From a bacterium (lineage in GTDB: Bacteria > Krumholzibacteriota > Krumholzibacteriia > LZORAL124-64-63), in contig JAUVBS010000053.1 of NCBI GenBank assembly GCA_030591105.1, forward strand, positions 1 through 9,292: a DNA stretch of 9,292 nucleotides. Direction: 5' to 3'. The notes under the pieces were generated by a model. It did no database searches. It had not been told where the DNA came from and worked only from the letters and a program-made list of their open reading frames with translations. Made by a program: the position numbers and the translations under genes. Positions within the stretch are counted from its first letter, which is position 1. Each line of letters begins with the position of its first letter. Shown here one piece after another: positions 1-6,575 of this stretch.

Positions 1-160
1 CTTGTTCGTGGCACTCCAGGCAGGTCGCGGTGCCTTCGTAGTGCTCGAAGTACTCCTGGTGTGCGTAGGTCACCTTACCCGCCGCGGCCTCGCCACCGGG
101 CGAGACCGCGACGAACAGACTGACCGACGCCACCAGCAACCACATCTGTGTGCGTCGCAT
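1..160 (-). CDS. Secreted c-type cytochrome, 5' part only (runs off left edge)
   Basis: This is the first 53 codons of a gene that continues past the left edge. The start is well supported: a GAGGAG ribosome site sits 5 nt before ATG (160-158), 19 bp after the stop of the porin gene, so the two are almost certainly co-transcribed. The product opens with basic residues and a hydrophobic stretch (about residues 6-20) ending near GGEAAA, a Sec signal peptide. The mature part then reads to CLECH at residues 47-51, a CxxCH covalent haem c site. A haem site this near the N-terminus, with a Tyr/His-rich lead-in, is typical of multihaem periplasmic or outer-membrane cytochromes, but the number of haems cannot be seen here. 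Position after a cytochrome and a porin suggests an electron carrier working with them. That it is a haem c protein is secure; that it is multihaem is inference. Confidence 0.8.
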   Translation of the reverse strand, partial: MRRTQMWLLVASVSLFVAVSPGGEAAAGKVTYAHQEYFEHYEGTATCLECHEQ

Positions 161-179
161 GCTAGCTCCTCTTCGGCGC

Positions 180-1832
180 CTAGAACCGCGCCGTCAGGCC
201 GAGGGTAACGGCCCAGGCGTTGGTATAGGTCGGGTAAGCGGTCATCGGAATGTCGCCGCTCGCCGGCTCGAGCTCTTTCGGTTCACCGAGCTGCCAGCCC
301 GATCCGCTGTACTTGTAATTGTAGTTGATGTACGCCAGCTTGACGATGAATCGGCGGTAGATGCGATGGGTCAAGTACCCCTCCCAGACGTCGCCGCGCG
401 TGTTGGTCTTCGGTGCGATGATGTCGTCCTGGGCCGGCGTGAAGTTGAACCAGTACTTCGAGCCGTGGTTGTACTCGAGACCGAATTTCGTCTTCTCTTG
501 ATTGAAGTTGTAGCGGGCGCCGACGTACCACATGGTCGCGTCCTGCGACACGGGTGTACTGAACGGATCGCTGAACAGACCGCCGAACGGGGTCGTCACG
601 TTGTTCGGATGACTCTTCATGTAGTTGATGCTACCGAAGTAGTCCAGCGGACCGTCCCGCCGCGTCACCAGCAGACCGGCCAGGTCGATGTCGCCGAGAT
701 TGGCCGACGGGGTGAAGCGCATCACCAGCGGTGCTCCGACCGGCTGGCCGGTCACCGGGTTGTCCGGTAGCACGACCAGACCGTTGAAACCGTCGGTCAC
801 GTCGAAGCCCCTGGCGAGAGTCGTCTGGATGAACATCTGCTCGGTATCGTAGAGGTCCCAGTTGATGCCGAAGAAGATGGCGTCGTCGAGCGGATTCTCG
901 GTCACCACGCCGTTGGCATACTGGGACTCGTAACCGAGACCGTAGCAGAGGCGCAAAGTGTTCCAGTCGGTGATGTTCCAGCCAACCGTGATGCCGTCGA
1001 ACTGGAAGTCGATCAGCGTCGCGAGGGGCGAGCCACCGCGTTTCTCGTCGTGACGATAGTGCATGGGCGGGCCGTTGGTCGACGGCCGGCGGCCGACGCT
1101 CAGGTAGAGCGGCGCGTGGAACAGGTCGGTCCAGGTGAAGTAAGCGCGCTCGACCCGGAGGAAGTCACCGTTCGGTACGCTGGAACTGTTGCCGTCGATG
1201 ATGAAGCTGTTGCTCTGGCCGTTGAAGACATGTACGCCGGTCGCATCGCCCCAGGTCTTGTACATGCTCAGCCGCCCCGTGAACGTGATGTTCTTGGCCA
1301 CGCGGGCGTTGATGTTCAGACGGAGCCGGTTGGTGTAGAGCGCGTGGTTACGGGTCTTGTATCCTTCTCTCAGCGTGTTCGGCTGTAACAGCGCCATCAA
1401 GCCCTGCTGTTGTTCGGGTGTAAAACCGGCCAACATCTCCTGCAGGCCGGCAAAGGTCAACCCGTGGGCGAAGTAGAGGTAGTCGGCGTAGTTACCGGCG
1501 ATGGCGTCGTTCACGTCATCGACGAAGGTAGCCGCTTCAGCAGGGGTCGAAGGCATCGACACGAACCCGCCGCCGACGGCAAACAAGCTGTTGACCATCA
1601 GCGACTGCATATGGATGCCGTCGTAGTAGGTCGGGAACTCGTATTCGAGGGTGTGGATCTGGAAGCGGTAGTCGCCGGTGAAGTTGATGCGATCCTTGAG
1701 CGCGTGGCTCTCGGCCTTTTCGACCTTCTTCTCTAACTGCTTGATCTTGGCGCTGTCGTCGGCCACGGCAGTGCCGGCCAGAAGGGCGACGGCCACCAAG
1801 CTGACCACGAACCATGTGAAACTCGTCTTCAT
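180..1832 (-). CDS. DUF3373-family outer-membrane beta-barrel (porin-like)
   Basis: A 550-residue protein. The frame is open 26 codons further upstream, but ATG at 1832 is preferred because AAAGGAG lies just before it and the next residues form a signal peptide (1-24, ending TAVA-DD). Residues 25-48 are a short charged heptad-like coiled coil (KIKQLEKKVEKAE), as in many porins that anchor to periplasmic partners. The rest alternates polar and aromatic residues as beta-strands do and ends in the aromatic C-terminus TARF expected of a barrel recognised by BAM. The segment HALYTNRLRLN (about 163-173) and the block with GRRPSTNGPP and SPLATLIDFQFDG (about 247-280) are what I recognise as DUF3373, a family of uncharacterised putative porins of roughly this length. 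Residues about 95-150 are predicted helical and Ala/Gln-rich, an unusual insert for a barrel. Flanking cytochrome genes suggest it houses or serves an electron conduit; transport of a solute is the alternative. Confidence 0.8.
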   Translation of the reverse strand: MKTSFTWFVVSLVAVALLAGTAVADDSAKIKQLEKKVEKAESHALKDRINFTGDYRFQIHTLEYEFPTYYDGIHMQSLMVNSLFAVGGGFVSMPSTPAEAATFVDDVNDAIAGNYADYLYFAHGLTFAGLQEMLAGFTPEQQQGLMALLQPNTLREGYKTRNHALYTNRLRLNINARVAKNITFTGRLSMYKTWGDATGVHVFNGQSNSFIIDGNSSSVPNGDFLRVERAYFTWTDLFHAPLYLSVGRRPSTNGPPMHYRHDEKRGGSPLATLIDFQFDGITVGWNITDWNTLRLCYGLGYESQYANGVVTENPLDDAIFFGINWDLYDTEQMFIQTTLARGFDVTDGFNGLVVLPDNPVTGQPVGAPLVMRFTPSANLGDIDLAGLLVTRRDGPLDYFGSINYMKSHPNNVTTPFGGLFSDPFSTPVSQDATMWYVGARYNFNQEKTKFGLEYNHGSKYWFNFTPAQDDIIAPKTNTRGDVWEGYLTHRIYRRFIVKLAYINYNYKYSGSGWQLGEPKELEPASGDIPMTAYPTYTNAWAVTLGLTARF

Positions 1833-1880
1833 GACGTCTCCTTTCAGACAGTTAGCCGGTCGCTCATTCGTCAAAGCAGT

Positions 1881-1894
1881 CGACCGGCCGGTCG
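1881..1894. repeat. 14-bp perfect palindrome between cytochrome and porin genes
   Basis: CGACCGGCCGGTCG is its own reverse complement and lies in the 87-bp spacer between the cytochrome stop (1920) and the porin start (1832). The half sequence GCCGGTCGC occurs at 1887-1895 and again at 1855-1863, nearer the porin start. In the minus-strand mRNA it could fold into a small hairpin affecting stability or the ratio of the two proteins, or it could be a protein site. No T-run follows, so it is not a normal terminator. Confidence 0.4.
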
Positions 1895-1919
1895 CGGTTA
1901 CCGAATACAATCAGTTCGA

Positions 1920-2327
1920 TCAACCGCAGGTCATCGGCTCCTCGGAGTCTGCGGCGTGGTCGATACAGAATTTGCGCAGCTTCTTGAGCATGTCCTTGGT
2001 GAGGAATTCCGGTACCGGTTTGCCGCCGGTCACCTCGTCAGATACCTCCTTGTGAGTCTCGGCGAGGACGCCGTCGTAGAACTCGTCCCACTGGTCCATG
2101 ATCAGGGACATGGGGGTGTACTCACCGTACTCGGAATCGGCAGCGTGGCAGTTCTTGCAGTAGGTCTGGTACAGCTGCTTGCCGTTCAGTTTGGTGGGGT
2201 CGACCGTCTCGACGGCCTGCTTCTCGGTCGCTTTGACCGCACTCTCGGTGGTCTGTTTGTCGTCGCCCAGCGCGGTGCCGCTCAGTAACAGGGCCAGCAC
2301 CAGCGTCAAGCTTGCCACGGTCCTCAT
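1920..2327 (-). CDS. Small exported monoheme c-type cytochrome
   Basis: A 135-residue protein and the first gene of the minus-strand operon. A longer reading from 2426 is possible, but ATG at 2327 has GAGGAGG a few bases upstream and begins a proper signal peptide (MRTVASLTLVLALLLSGTALG, residues 1-21). After a Lys/Glu/Thr-rich linker (22-46) comes LNGKQLYQTYCKNCH, with the CxxCH haem c motif at residues 57-61, the usual class I cytochrome c arrangement. Met73 or Met77 in YTPMSLIM could be the distal haem ligand. The C-terminal part is helical and contains FCIDH and a last PMTCG; these two extra cysteines could form a disulfide and do not make a second CxxCH. It is probably periplasmic, or loosely membrane bound if the signal is not cleaved, and could pass electrons to the porin-associated cytochrome encoded downstream. 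Haem binding is secure; the partner is inferred from the operon. Confidence 0.85.
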   Translation of the reverse strand: MRTVASLTLVLALLLSGTALGDDKQTTESAVKATEKQAVETVDPTKLNGKQLYQTYCKNCHAADSEYGEYTPMSLIMDQWDEFYDGVLAETHKEVSDEVTGGKPVPEFLTKDMLKKLRKFCIDHAADSEEPMTCG

Positions 2328-2689
2328 CTTCGCTCCTCCTCGGTTCCGCTGTACGCTGTCGCGCCAGCGCAAAGGTGTTGATCGACTAACAACCTCGAGA
2401 TGCCGATCGAGCATCTTCCTTTTCAATTGATATCGAAACTAGAGGGGTAGTTTGCTGGATGTCAAGAAGCGCCTCAGCAGCACGCAGGCCGCGTAAATCG
2501 TTGTCGTTACTGTACTATGGAATACCTGCTTGGTGGTGGGATATAGTTGTCAGCGTTGAAGTTAGGTCGTATCGCCGGCCAGCGGGCGTACCATTGTGGC
2601 GATGAACGTGCAGCGGCGGTGACGGGCCGGTGACAATCACAGCCCTACCAGCGGGGCGTCCTGTTAGTTGCTTGACGGGGCTGACGGGG
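2328..2689. other. Intergenic stretch between deiminase gene and cytochrome operon
   Basis: These 362 bp hold no convincing gene. The end next to the cytochrome holds that gene's ribosome site and, further up, its likely promoter (2436-2465). At the other end CTGAC-GGG-GTCAG (2681-2693) forms a 5-bp hairpin over the deiminase stop codon, with a nearby direct repeat of TGACGGGG. It has no T-run on the minus strand, so a terminator is not shown. The remainder (about 2470-2680) is mixed in composition, with no strong inverted repeat or clear promoter. Confidence 0.5.
2436..2465 (-). promoter_or_regulatory. Likely sigma70-type promoter of the cytochrome-porin operon
   Basis: On the minus strand a perfect TTGACA (2465-2460) is followed after 18 nt by TAGTTT (2441-2436), a weak -10 match, with AT-rich sequence (TATCAATTG) beyond. 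Transcription would start near 2429 and give a leader of about 100 nt before the cytochrome ATG at 2327. The -35 is persuasive and the -10 is poor, so an activator or a slightly different start is possible. Confidence 0.4.
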
Positions 2690-4510
2690 TCAGTTCACCA
2701 ATGTCGCTGCCCGGGTGTATTGCAGTCCGGCCGCTTGTAGCCGGTAGAAATAGGTGCCGGCGGCAACCGGCCGACCGGCGTCGTCCCGACCGTCCCAGTG
2801 TACGGTGTGCGATCCGCCGGCCCGGCTGCCATCGACCAGTGTGCGTGTGACACGGCCCCGCACATCGACCACCACTAATGAGACCTGGCCGGCGTGGTGC
2901 AGATCGAACCGGAAGGTCGTACCTGGGTTGAACGGGTTGGGGTAGTTCGGATGCAGCACTGCCGCGGCACCGGGCAACGCCTCACCGACGGCGGTCGGGT
3001 TGGTCGGGCTGTGTTGAAATTCGTACCAGTCGGCGGGTGCGATCCGCGGCATGGCGGCGGTACGGTCGTCGCCGTCGGCAGCTTCGATGTAGTATTCGCA
3101 GATCGTCTCGAACGGTGGTGCCGGGATGGTCGCGGTGAAGCTGTCGAGACCGGCCGCTGCCATCGCCAACATCTGCCACGGACCGCCGTCGTGACGGTAG
3201 ACGGTTTGCGACAGAACGACCGGAGCATCGCCGTGGGCGTGGATGTGGGCGGTGACCGGCGCTGGGCCGTTGTGCGGTTCGCGGATCGGGATGTGACCCA
3301 CACGCAACATCGCGCGGTCCATGACCCCTTTGGCGCGGCAGTGCAGAGCGTCGTCGCTCAAGAACCCGCTGTAGTAATACCCCTGGACGACGTAGCCGGG
3401 CGCGGCCTCCTCGTACGCAGCGATCGCATCCTGGTCGTATGTCGAATTGCCGAAGAACGGGACGTAGATGTGGTCGTTGAGGATCAGACTGTTGGTGTAC
3501 GACGCCGGCGCGTTGCCGCCGATGTTGTAGCAGTAGACGCGGTGGACCTGGTAATTGCGGCCGGTCGAAGCGGTCAGTGAGGCCAGCAAAGTCGCCCGCT
3601 GTTGCAGATCGTCGTAGGTCCAGTGGCTCTCCCAGACTTCCTTGACCAGTACCGTCTCTTCGTCGAGAAATTTGGCCCAGGTGTCGATGTGGTGGATGCC
3701 GCCGCTCTCGATGTAGTCGAGCACGACGTAATTTTCGACTCCGTAGTAGTCGAACATCAGCTGGTCGACCTCGCCTTGGCTCATGCCGTTGTGCGAGGCG
3801 GCCTCGTTGTATACCAGCCGGGTCGAACTGCTGATGTGGGCGCCGTCGGTCATGTAGTTGCCGCCGGTGTGGTACATCGAGTGGCTGCGGACCGGCAGAC
3901 CCTGTTGCTCGGCGAAGTAGATCGGGATCAGGTTGTCGTCCGGTCGCCAGGGCCGGTTATAGGTGTGGTCGATGATGGCGATCTCGTCGTTGCCGTCGAA
4001 CACGAACCAAGGGCCGTAGTCGCGGGTCCAGATCGAGTCATTGGCTCTGATCAGGAACTCGACCTGATCCATGTCGACGCCGTTACTGGTCAGCGAGCTG
4101 ATTGCCGAGTTGTGGTAATTATTCGCTACGACCACGTGTAACGTGACCTGGTCGTCGAAGTCGCGCAGCAAACTGTAAGGCAATCCCAAGGGGTAACGGA
4201 TCAAAACGCCGCTACACGGTTCCCATTCCGCACAGTTACGCACCGGGGCCAGCGGCGGCGGGTCATCGCGTGTGTCCCGGTGGGGCATCTCGTGCTCGCG
4301 CCCACGCCAGCGCACTCGCTCGTGGGCAGTCTCGTGGTGCGGTAAGAGCAATTCCAGTCCGTCGACGTCCCATTCGTGGGGTTCGGCTGGCTCGGTGGCG
4401 CTGACGGACTGGGTGTCCGTCGCGACGGCTACCGTGGGAACGGCAGTCACGGTCGCCAAGATCGCCGCGAAAATGAACATAGCCAACCAGGAGTGCTGAT
4501 CGAGCCGCAT
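2690..4510 (-). CDS. Secreted peptidylarginine deiminase-like enzyme (PAD_porph family) with FlgD-like C-terminal domain
   Basis: A 606-residue protein. The frame is open to 4600, but ATG at 4510 has CAGGAG before it, and the extended -10 promoter at 4551-4559 lies inside the longer reading. Residues 1-30 are a signal peptide. Residues about 90-415 form the Porphyromonas-type peptidylarginine/agmatine deiminase domain, which hydrolyses guanidino groups (arginine to citrulline, or agmatine to carbamoylputrescine) through a Cys thioester. Candidate catalytic residues are Asp164 (WTRDYGPW), His274 and Asp276 (GIHHIDTW), Asn340 (YTNSLI) and Cys391 (ALHCRAKG). Their spacing follows P. gingivalis PPAD (Asp130, His236, Asp238, Asn297, Cys351). 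Arg186 lies 22 residues after the Asp, as PPAD Arg152 does, which fits binding of a C-terminal arginine. Residues about 417-500 look like an Ig-type sandwich. From about 519 (HPNYPNPFNPGTTFRF) to the end is a FlgD-like/FCB sorting-type domain with WDGRDDAGR and GTYFYRL. The protein is exported; its substrate is not established. Confidence 0.88.
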   Translation of the reverse strand: MRLDQHSWLAMFIFAAILATVTAVPTVAVATDTQSVSATEPAEPHEWDVDGLELLLPHHETAHERVRWRGREHEMPHRDTRDDPPPLAPVRNCAEWEPCSGVLIRYPLGLPYSLLRDFDDQVTLHVVVANNYHNSAISSLTSNGVDMDQVEFLIRANDSIWTRDYGPWFVFDGNDEIAIIDHTYNRPWRPDDNLIPIYFAEQQGLPVRSHSMYHTGGNYMTDGAHISSSTRLVYNEAASHNGMSQGEVDQLMFDYYGVENYVVLDYIESGGIHHIDTWAKFLDEETVLVKEVWESHWTYDDLQQRATLLASLTASTGRNYQVHRVYCYNIGGNAPASYTNSLILNDHIYVPFFGNSTYDQDAIAAYEEAAPGYVVQGYYYSGFLSDDALHCRAKGVMDRAMLRVGHIPIREPHNGPAPVTAHIHAHGDAPVVLSQTVYRHDGGPWQMLAMAAAGLDSFTATIPAPPFETICEYYIEAADGDDRTAAMPRIAPADWYEFQHSPTNPTAVGEALPGAAAVLHPNYPNPFNPGTTFRFDLHHAGQVSLVVVDVRGRVTRTLVDGSRAGGSHTVHWDGRDDAGRPVAAGTYFYRLQAAGLQYTRAATLVN

Positions 4511-4550
4511 GAGAAATCTCCTGACACAAAGAGACCGTGATGAAGGTACC

Positions 4551-4579
4551 ATTATACCACGTCCTGCCTGACGATTCGA
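4551..4579 (-). promoter_or_regulatory. Extended -10 promoter of the deiminase gene
   Basis: On the minus strand TGGTATAAT (4559-4551) gives a perfect TATAAT with the TGn extension. A poor -35 (TCGAAT, 4579-4574) lies 17 nt upstream, which is common for extended -10 promoters. Transcription would begin near 4544, leaving a leader of about 34 nt with the CAGGAG ribosome site before ATG at 4510. This placement also rules out the upstream in-frame start codons. Confidence 0.65.
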
Positions 4580-4632
4580 GCCCCCAGAGTCCCCGATCAC
4601 TGTGGGCGACGGATTACCCTTGTCGGATTACG

Positions 4633-4657
4633 TCAGGTCTGGAACATTCCCACCTGA
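4633..4657. repeat. Operator-like dyad in the divergent deiminase/sppA intergenic region
   Basis: TCAGGT (4633-4638) and ACCTGA (4652-4657) are perfect inverted arms. Between them GGAA and TTCC (4641-4644, 4647-4650) form a second inverted pair around CA. Two nested arms around one centre, roughly midway between the divergent starts at 4510 and 4810, resemble a binding site for a dimeric regulator. It lies about 55 bp upstream of the deiminase -35. It could instead fold as RNA in a leader of sppA. I found no convincing sigma70 promoter for sppA in the rest of this 299-bp spacer. Confidence 0.35.
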
Positions 4658-4809
4658 GGCATCGTCACCGGCTCCTCGCTGATGTCGAGTCCGATTTGTT
4701 TGCGCACCGCCACCTGCGGCCAAGCGGGACGATCTCTCGCAGCAGTAGCTCGCTACGGCCAGTCATGCCCGGTCCCGATTAGCTGTGTATTTCAATTGGA
4801 GGCAAAGCG

Positions 4810-6540
4810 ATGAGACAGTTCCTGCGTGCGTTCTTCGCCTCGTTGCTAGCGCTGGTCGTGCTGCTGGCGGTCGGCGCGGGCATCGTTGTGCTGCGTTATG
4901 GCGGCGAGACGAAGATCGAGGATCATAGCTGGCTGCACATCGATCTCTACGGTCAAGTTCTCGAGTACGATCCGCCCGGTGAGCTCTTGAGCCAGGTGAC
5001 AGGCGGCGACGTGCTGACCCTGCAACAGATCCTCGAGAACCTCGCCAAGGCGGCCGTTGACGACCGCATCGAAGGCGTGATCATTCAGATGTCGACCAGC
5101 CACAGCGCCGGCCGGGCGAAGCTTCAGGAGATCCGGCAGGCGGTCCAGCGGGTCAGGGCCGCAGGCAAACCGGTTCTCGGTTATGCCGACACCATGAACC
5201 GTCACACCTATCTATTGGCCGCCGCCTGTGACTCGCTCTATCTGCCGCCGTCGGCTTACGTCGATTTTCGCGGTATGTCGAGCAGTGCTCCTCATTTCAG
5301 GGGTGCTCTGGAAAAACTGGGCATTGAACCGGACCTGCACGTCATCCGCGACTACAAGGCGGCGGCGCAGTTGTTGACGCGTGATGAGCTATCGCCCGCC
5401 GCGGAGCGCAACCGGGGGTGGATCCTCGACGAGCTGTGGGAGATGTTCTGCCACTCGGTACAAGAGGACCGGGGTCTCACTGAAACCCAGCTGATCGAAC
5501 TGATGACCCACGCACTCTTCACCGCAGAAGAGGCCGTCGCCGCGGGCCTCGCCGATGGATTGCTCTTTTGGGACGAGCTGGCGGGCAAGCTCAAACGGTC
5601 CGCTGACGATCACCTACGCCTGGTCAGTCACGGGCGTTATGCCAAAGAGGATCCCGACGACGTCGGGTTGAAGGGCGGCAAGAAGATAGCCGTGGTCCAC
5701 GCGCAGGGGAATATCGGAGGTCGACTCAACGGAACGCATCCGCTGCTCGGTCTGATGATGGGGCACGAGACCATCGCTGCCGAGCTCGGGCGCGCGGCTG
5801 CTGACGACGACGTCGTGGCGATCGTACTGCGCATCGACAGCGGCGGGGGAGAGTCGCTCACGTCCGACCTCATCGGCCACGCGGTGGCCAAGGCCGGCCG
5901 CAGCAAGCCGGTCATCGTTTCGATGGTCGACGTGGCTGCCTCGGGCGGCTACATGGTCGCCTACCGCGGTTCGCAGATCATCGCCGACCCGATGACCATC
6001 ACCGGATCGATCGGGTCGATTTCGGGCAAGTTCAATCTCGCCGGACTGTACGAGAAGATCGGTATCACCCACGACCACGCCAGCCGTGGGCCGATGGCGT
6101 TGATGGATGTCAGCGACCGCGGCTTTACACCCGAAGAAGCCGCGCGTCACGCGGATAATCACTGGCAGTCGTTCCGGGCCTGGATGCTCGATGTGGCACT
6201 GCACCGGGGGATTGCGGTGGCCGACATCGACAGCCTCTGTATGGGCCGGACCTGGACCGGGCGCCAGGCGGTGGCCAACCGGCTGATCGACGGCCTCGGC
6301 GACCAGCACGAAGCGGTCCGCAGGGCGAAGCTGGCGGGCGGGCTCGCCGAGGACGCGAACGTGACGCTGTGGCACTTACCCGAGCGCAAAGGGTTAATGC
6401 AACTGCTCTTGGCTGATGAGCCGACCGCCACGCAGGCGGCTCGCTGGGCAGTTCATCAGGCGCTGCGCCGTGAAACTGAACAGGCACTCGATTTGCTGAA
6501 TGCAGAGCTACTGATAACCGATCCCGCGCGGTTGCCGTAG
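4810..6540 (+). CDS. sppA: Signal peptide peptidase SppA, 67K type (peptidase S49)
   Basis: A 576-residue membrane-anchored serine protease that degrades signal peptides left in the membrane after export. ATG at 4810 follows TTGGAGG with 7 nt spacing. Residues about 5-28 are a single N-terminal membrane helix, which would leave the rest outside the cytoplasm as in E. coli SppA (618 residues). Two S49 domains follow in tandem. The first (about 60-260) supplies the general-base Lys183 in RDYKAAAQLLT; the second (about 290-515) supplies the nucleophile Ser378 in VDVAASGGYM, preceded by LRIDSGGG (340-347) and followed by ITGSIGSISGKFNL. The Lys-Ser spacing (195) matches E. coli Lys209/Ser409 (200), so the Ser/Lys dyad is complete. 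The C-terminal 45 residues are a helical tail. The GlmU-like gene starts 35 bp downstream on the same strand, which suggests one transcript. No frameshift or missing motif is seen. Confidence 0.93.
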   Translation: MRQFLRAFFASLLALVVLLAVGAGIVVLRYGGETKIEDHSWLHIDLYGQVLEYDPPGELLSQVTGGDVLTLQQILENLAKAAVDDRIEGVIIQMSTSHSAGRAKLQEIRQAVQRVRAAGKPVLGYADTMNRHTYLLAAACDSLYLPPSAYVDFRGMSSSAPHFRGALEKLGIEPDLHVIRDYKAAAQLLTRDELSPAAERNRGWILDELWEMFCHSVQEDRGLTETQLIELMTHALFTAEEAVAAGLADGLLFWDELAGKLKRSADDHLRLVSHGRYAKEDPDDVGLKGGKKIAVVHAQGNIGGRLNGTHPLLGLMMGHETIAAELGRAAADDDVVAIVLRIDSGGGESLTSDLIGHAVAKAGRSKPVIVSMVDVAASGGYMVAYRGSQIIADPMTITGSIGSISGKFNLAGLYEKIGITHDHASRGPMALMDVSDRGFTPEEAARHADNHWQSFRAWMLDVALHRGIAVADIDSLCMGRTWTGRQAVANRLIDGLGDQHEAVRRAKLAGGLAEDANVTLWHLPERKGLMQLLLADEPTATQAARWAVHQALRRETEQALDLLNAELLITDPARLP

Positions 6541-6575
6541 GCGAATCCGCGAAACCAAGGGCCAAGGAAACAACC

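Noticed and set aside
150..770. Long plus-strand reading frame opposite the porin gene
   Set aside because: Arg/Val-rich antisense shadow typical of GC-rich DNA, with no ribosome site and no recognisable domain; the minus-strand porin explains the region.
2681..2693. CTGAC-GGG-GTCAG hairpin at the deiminase stop as a terminator
   Set aside because: Only 5 bp, overlaps the stop codon and has no T-run on the minus strand.
4571..4595. GATTCGAGCCCC resembling a tRNA T-loop
   Set aside because: The flanks do not pair as a T-arm, and no acceptor or anticodon arm fits on either strand.
4511..4600. Upstream in-frame extension of the deiminase (start at 4600)
   Set aside because: It would begin upstream of the extended -10 promoter and place a polar stretch before the signal peptide; ATG at 4510 has a proper ribosome site.
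5614..6375. 253-codon minus-strand frame inside sppA
   Set aside because: Antisense shadow of the second S49 domain; its composition (Arg, Asp, His rich) and lack of a start signal argue against a gene.
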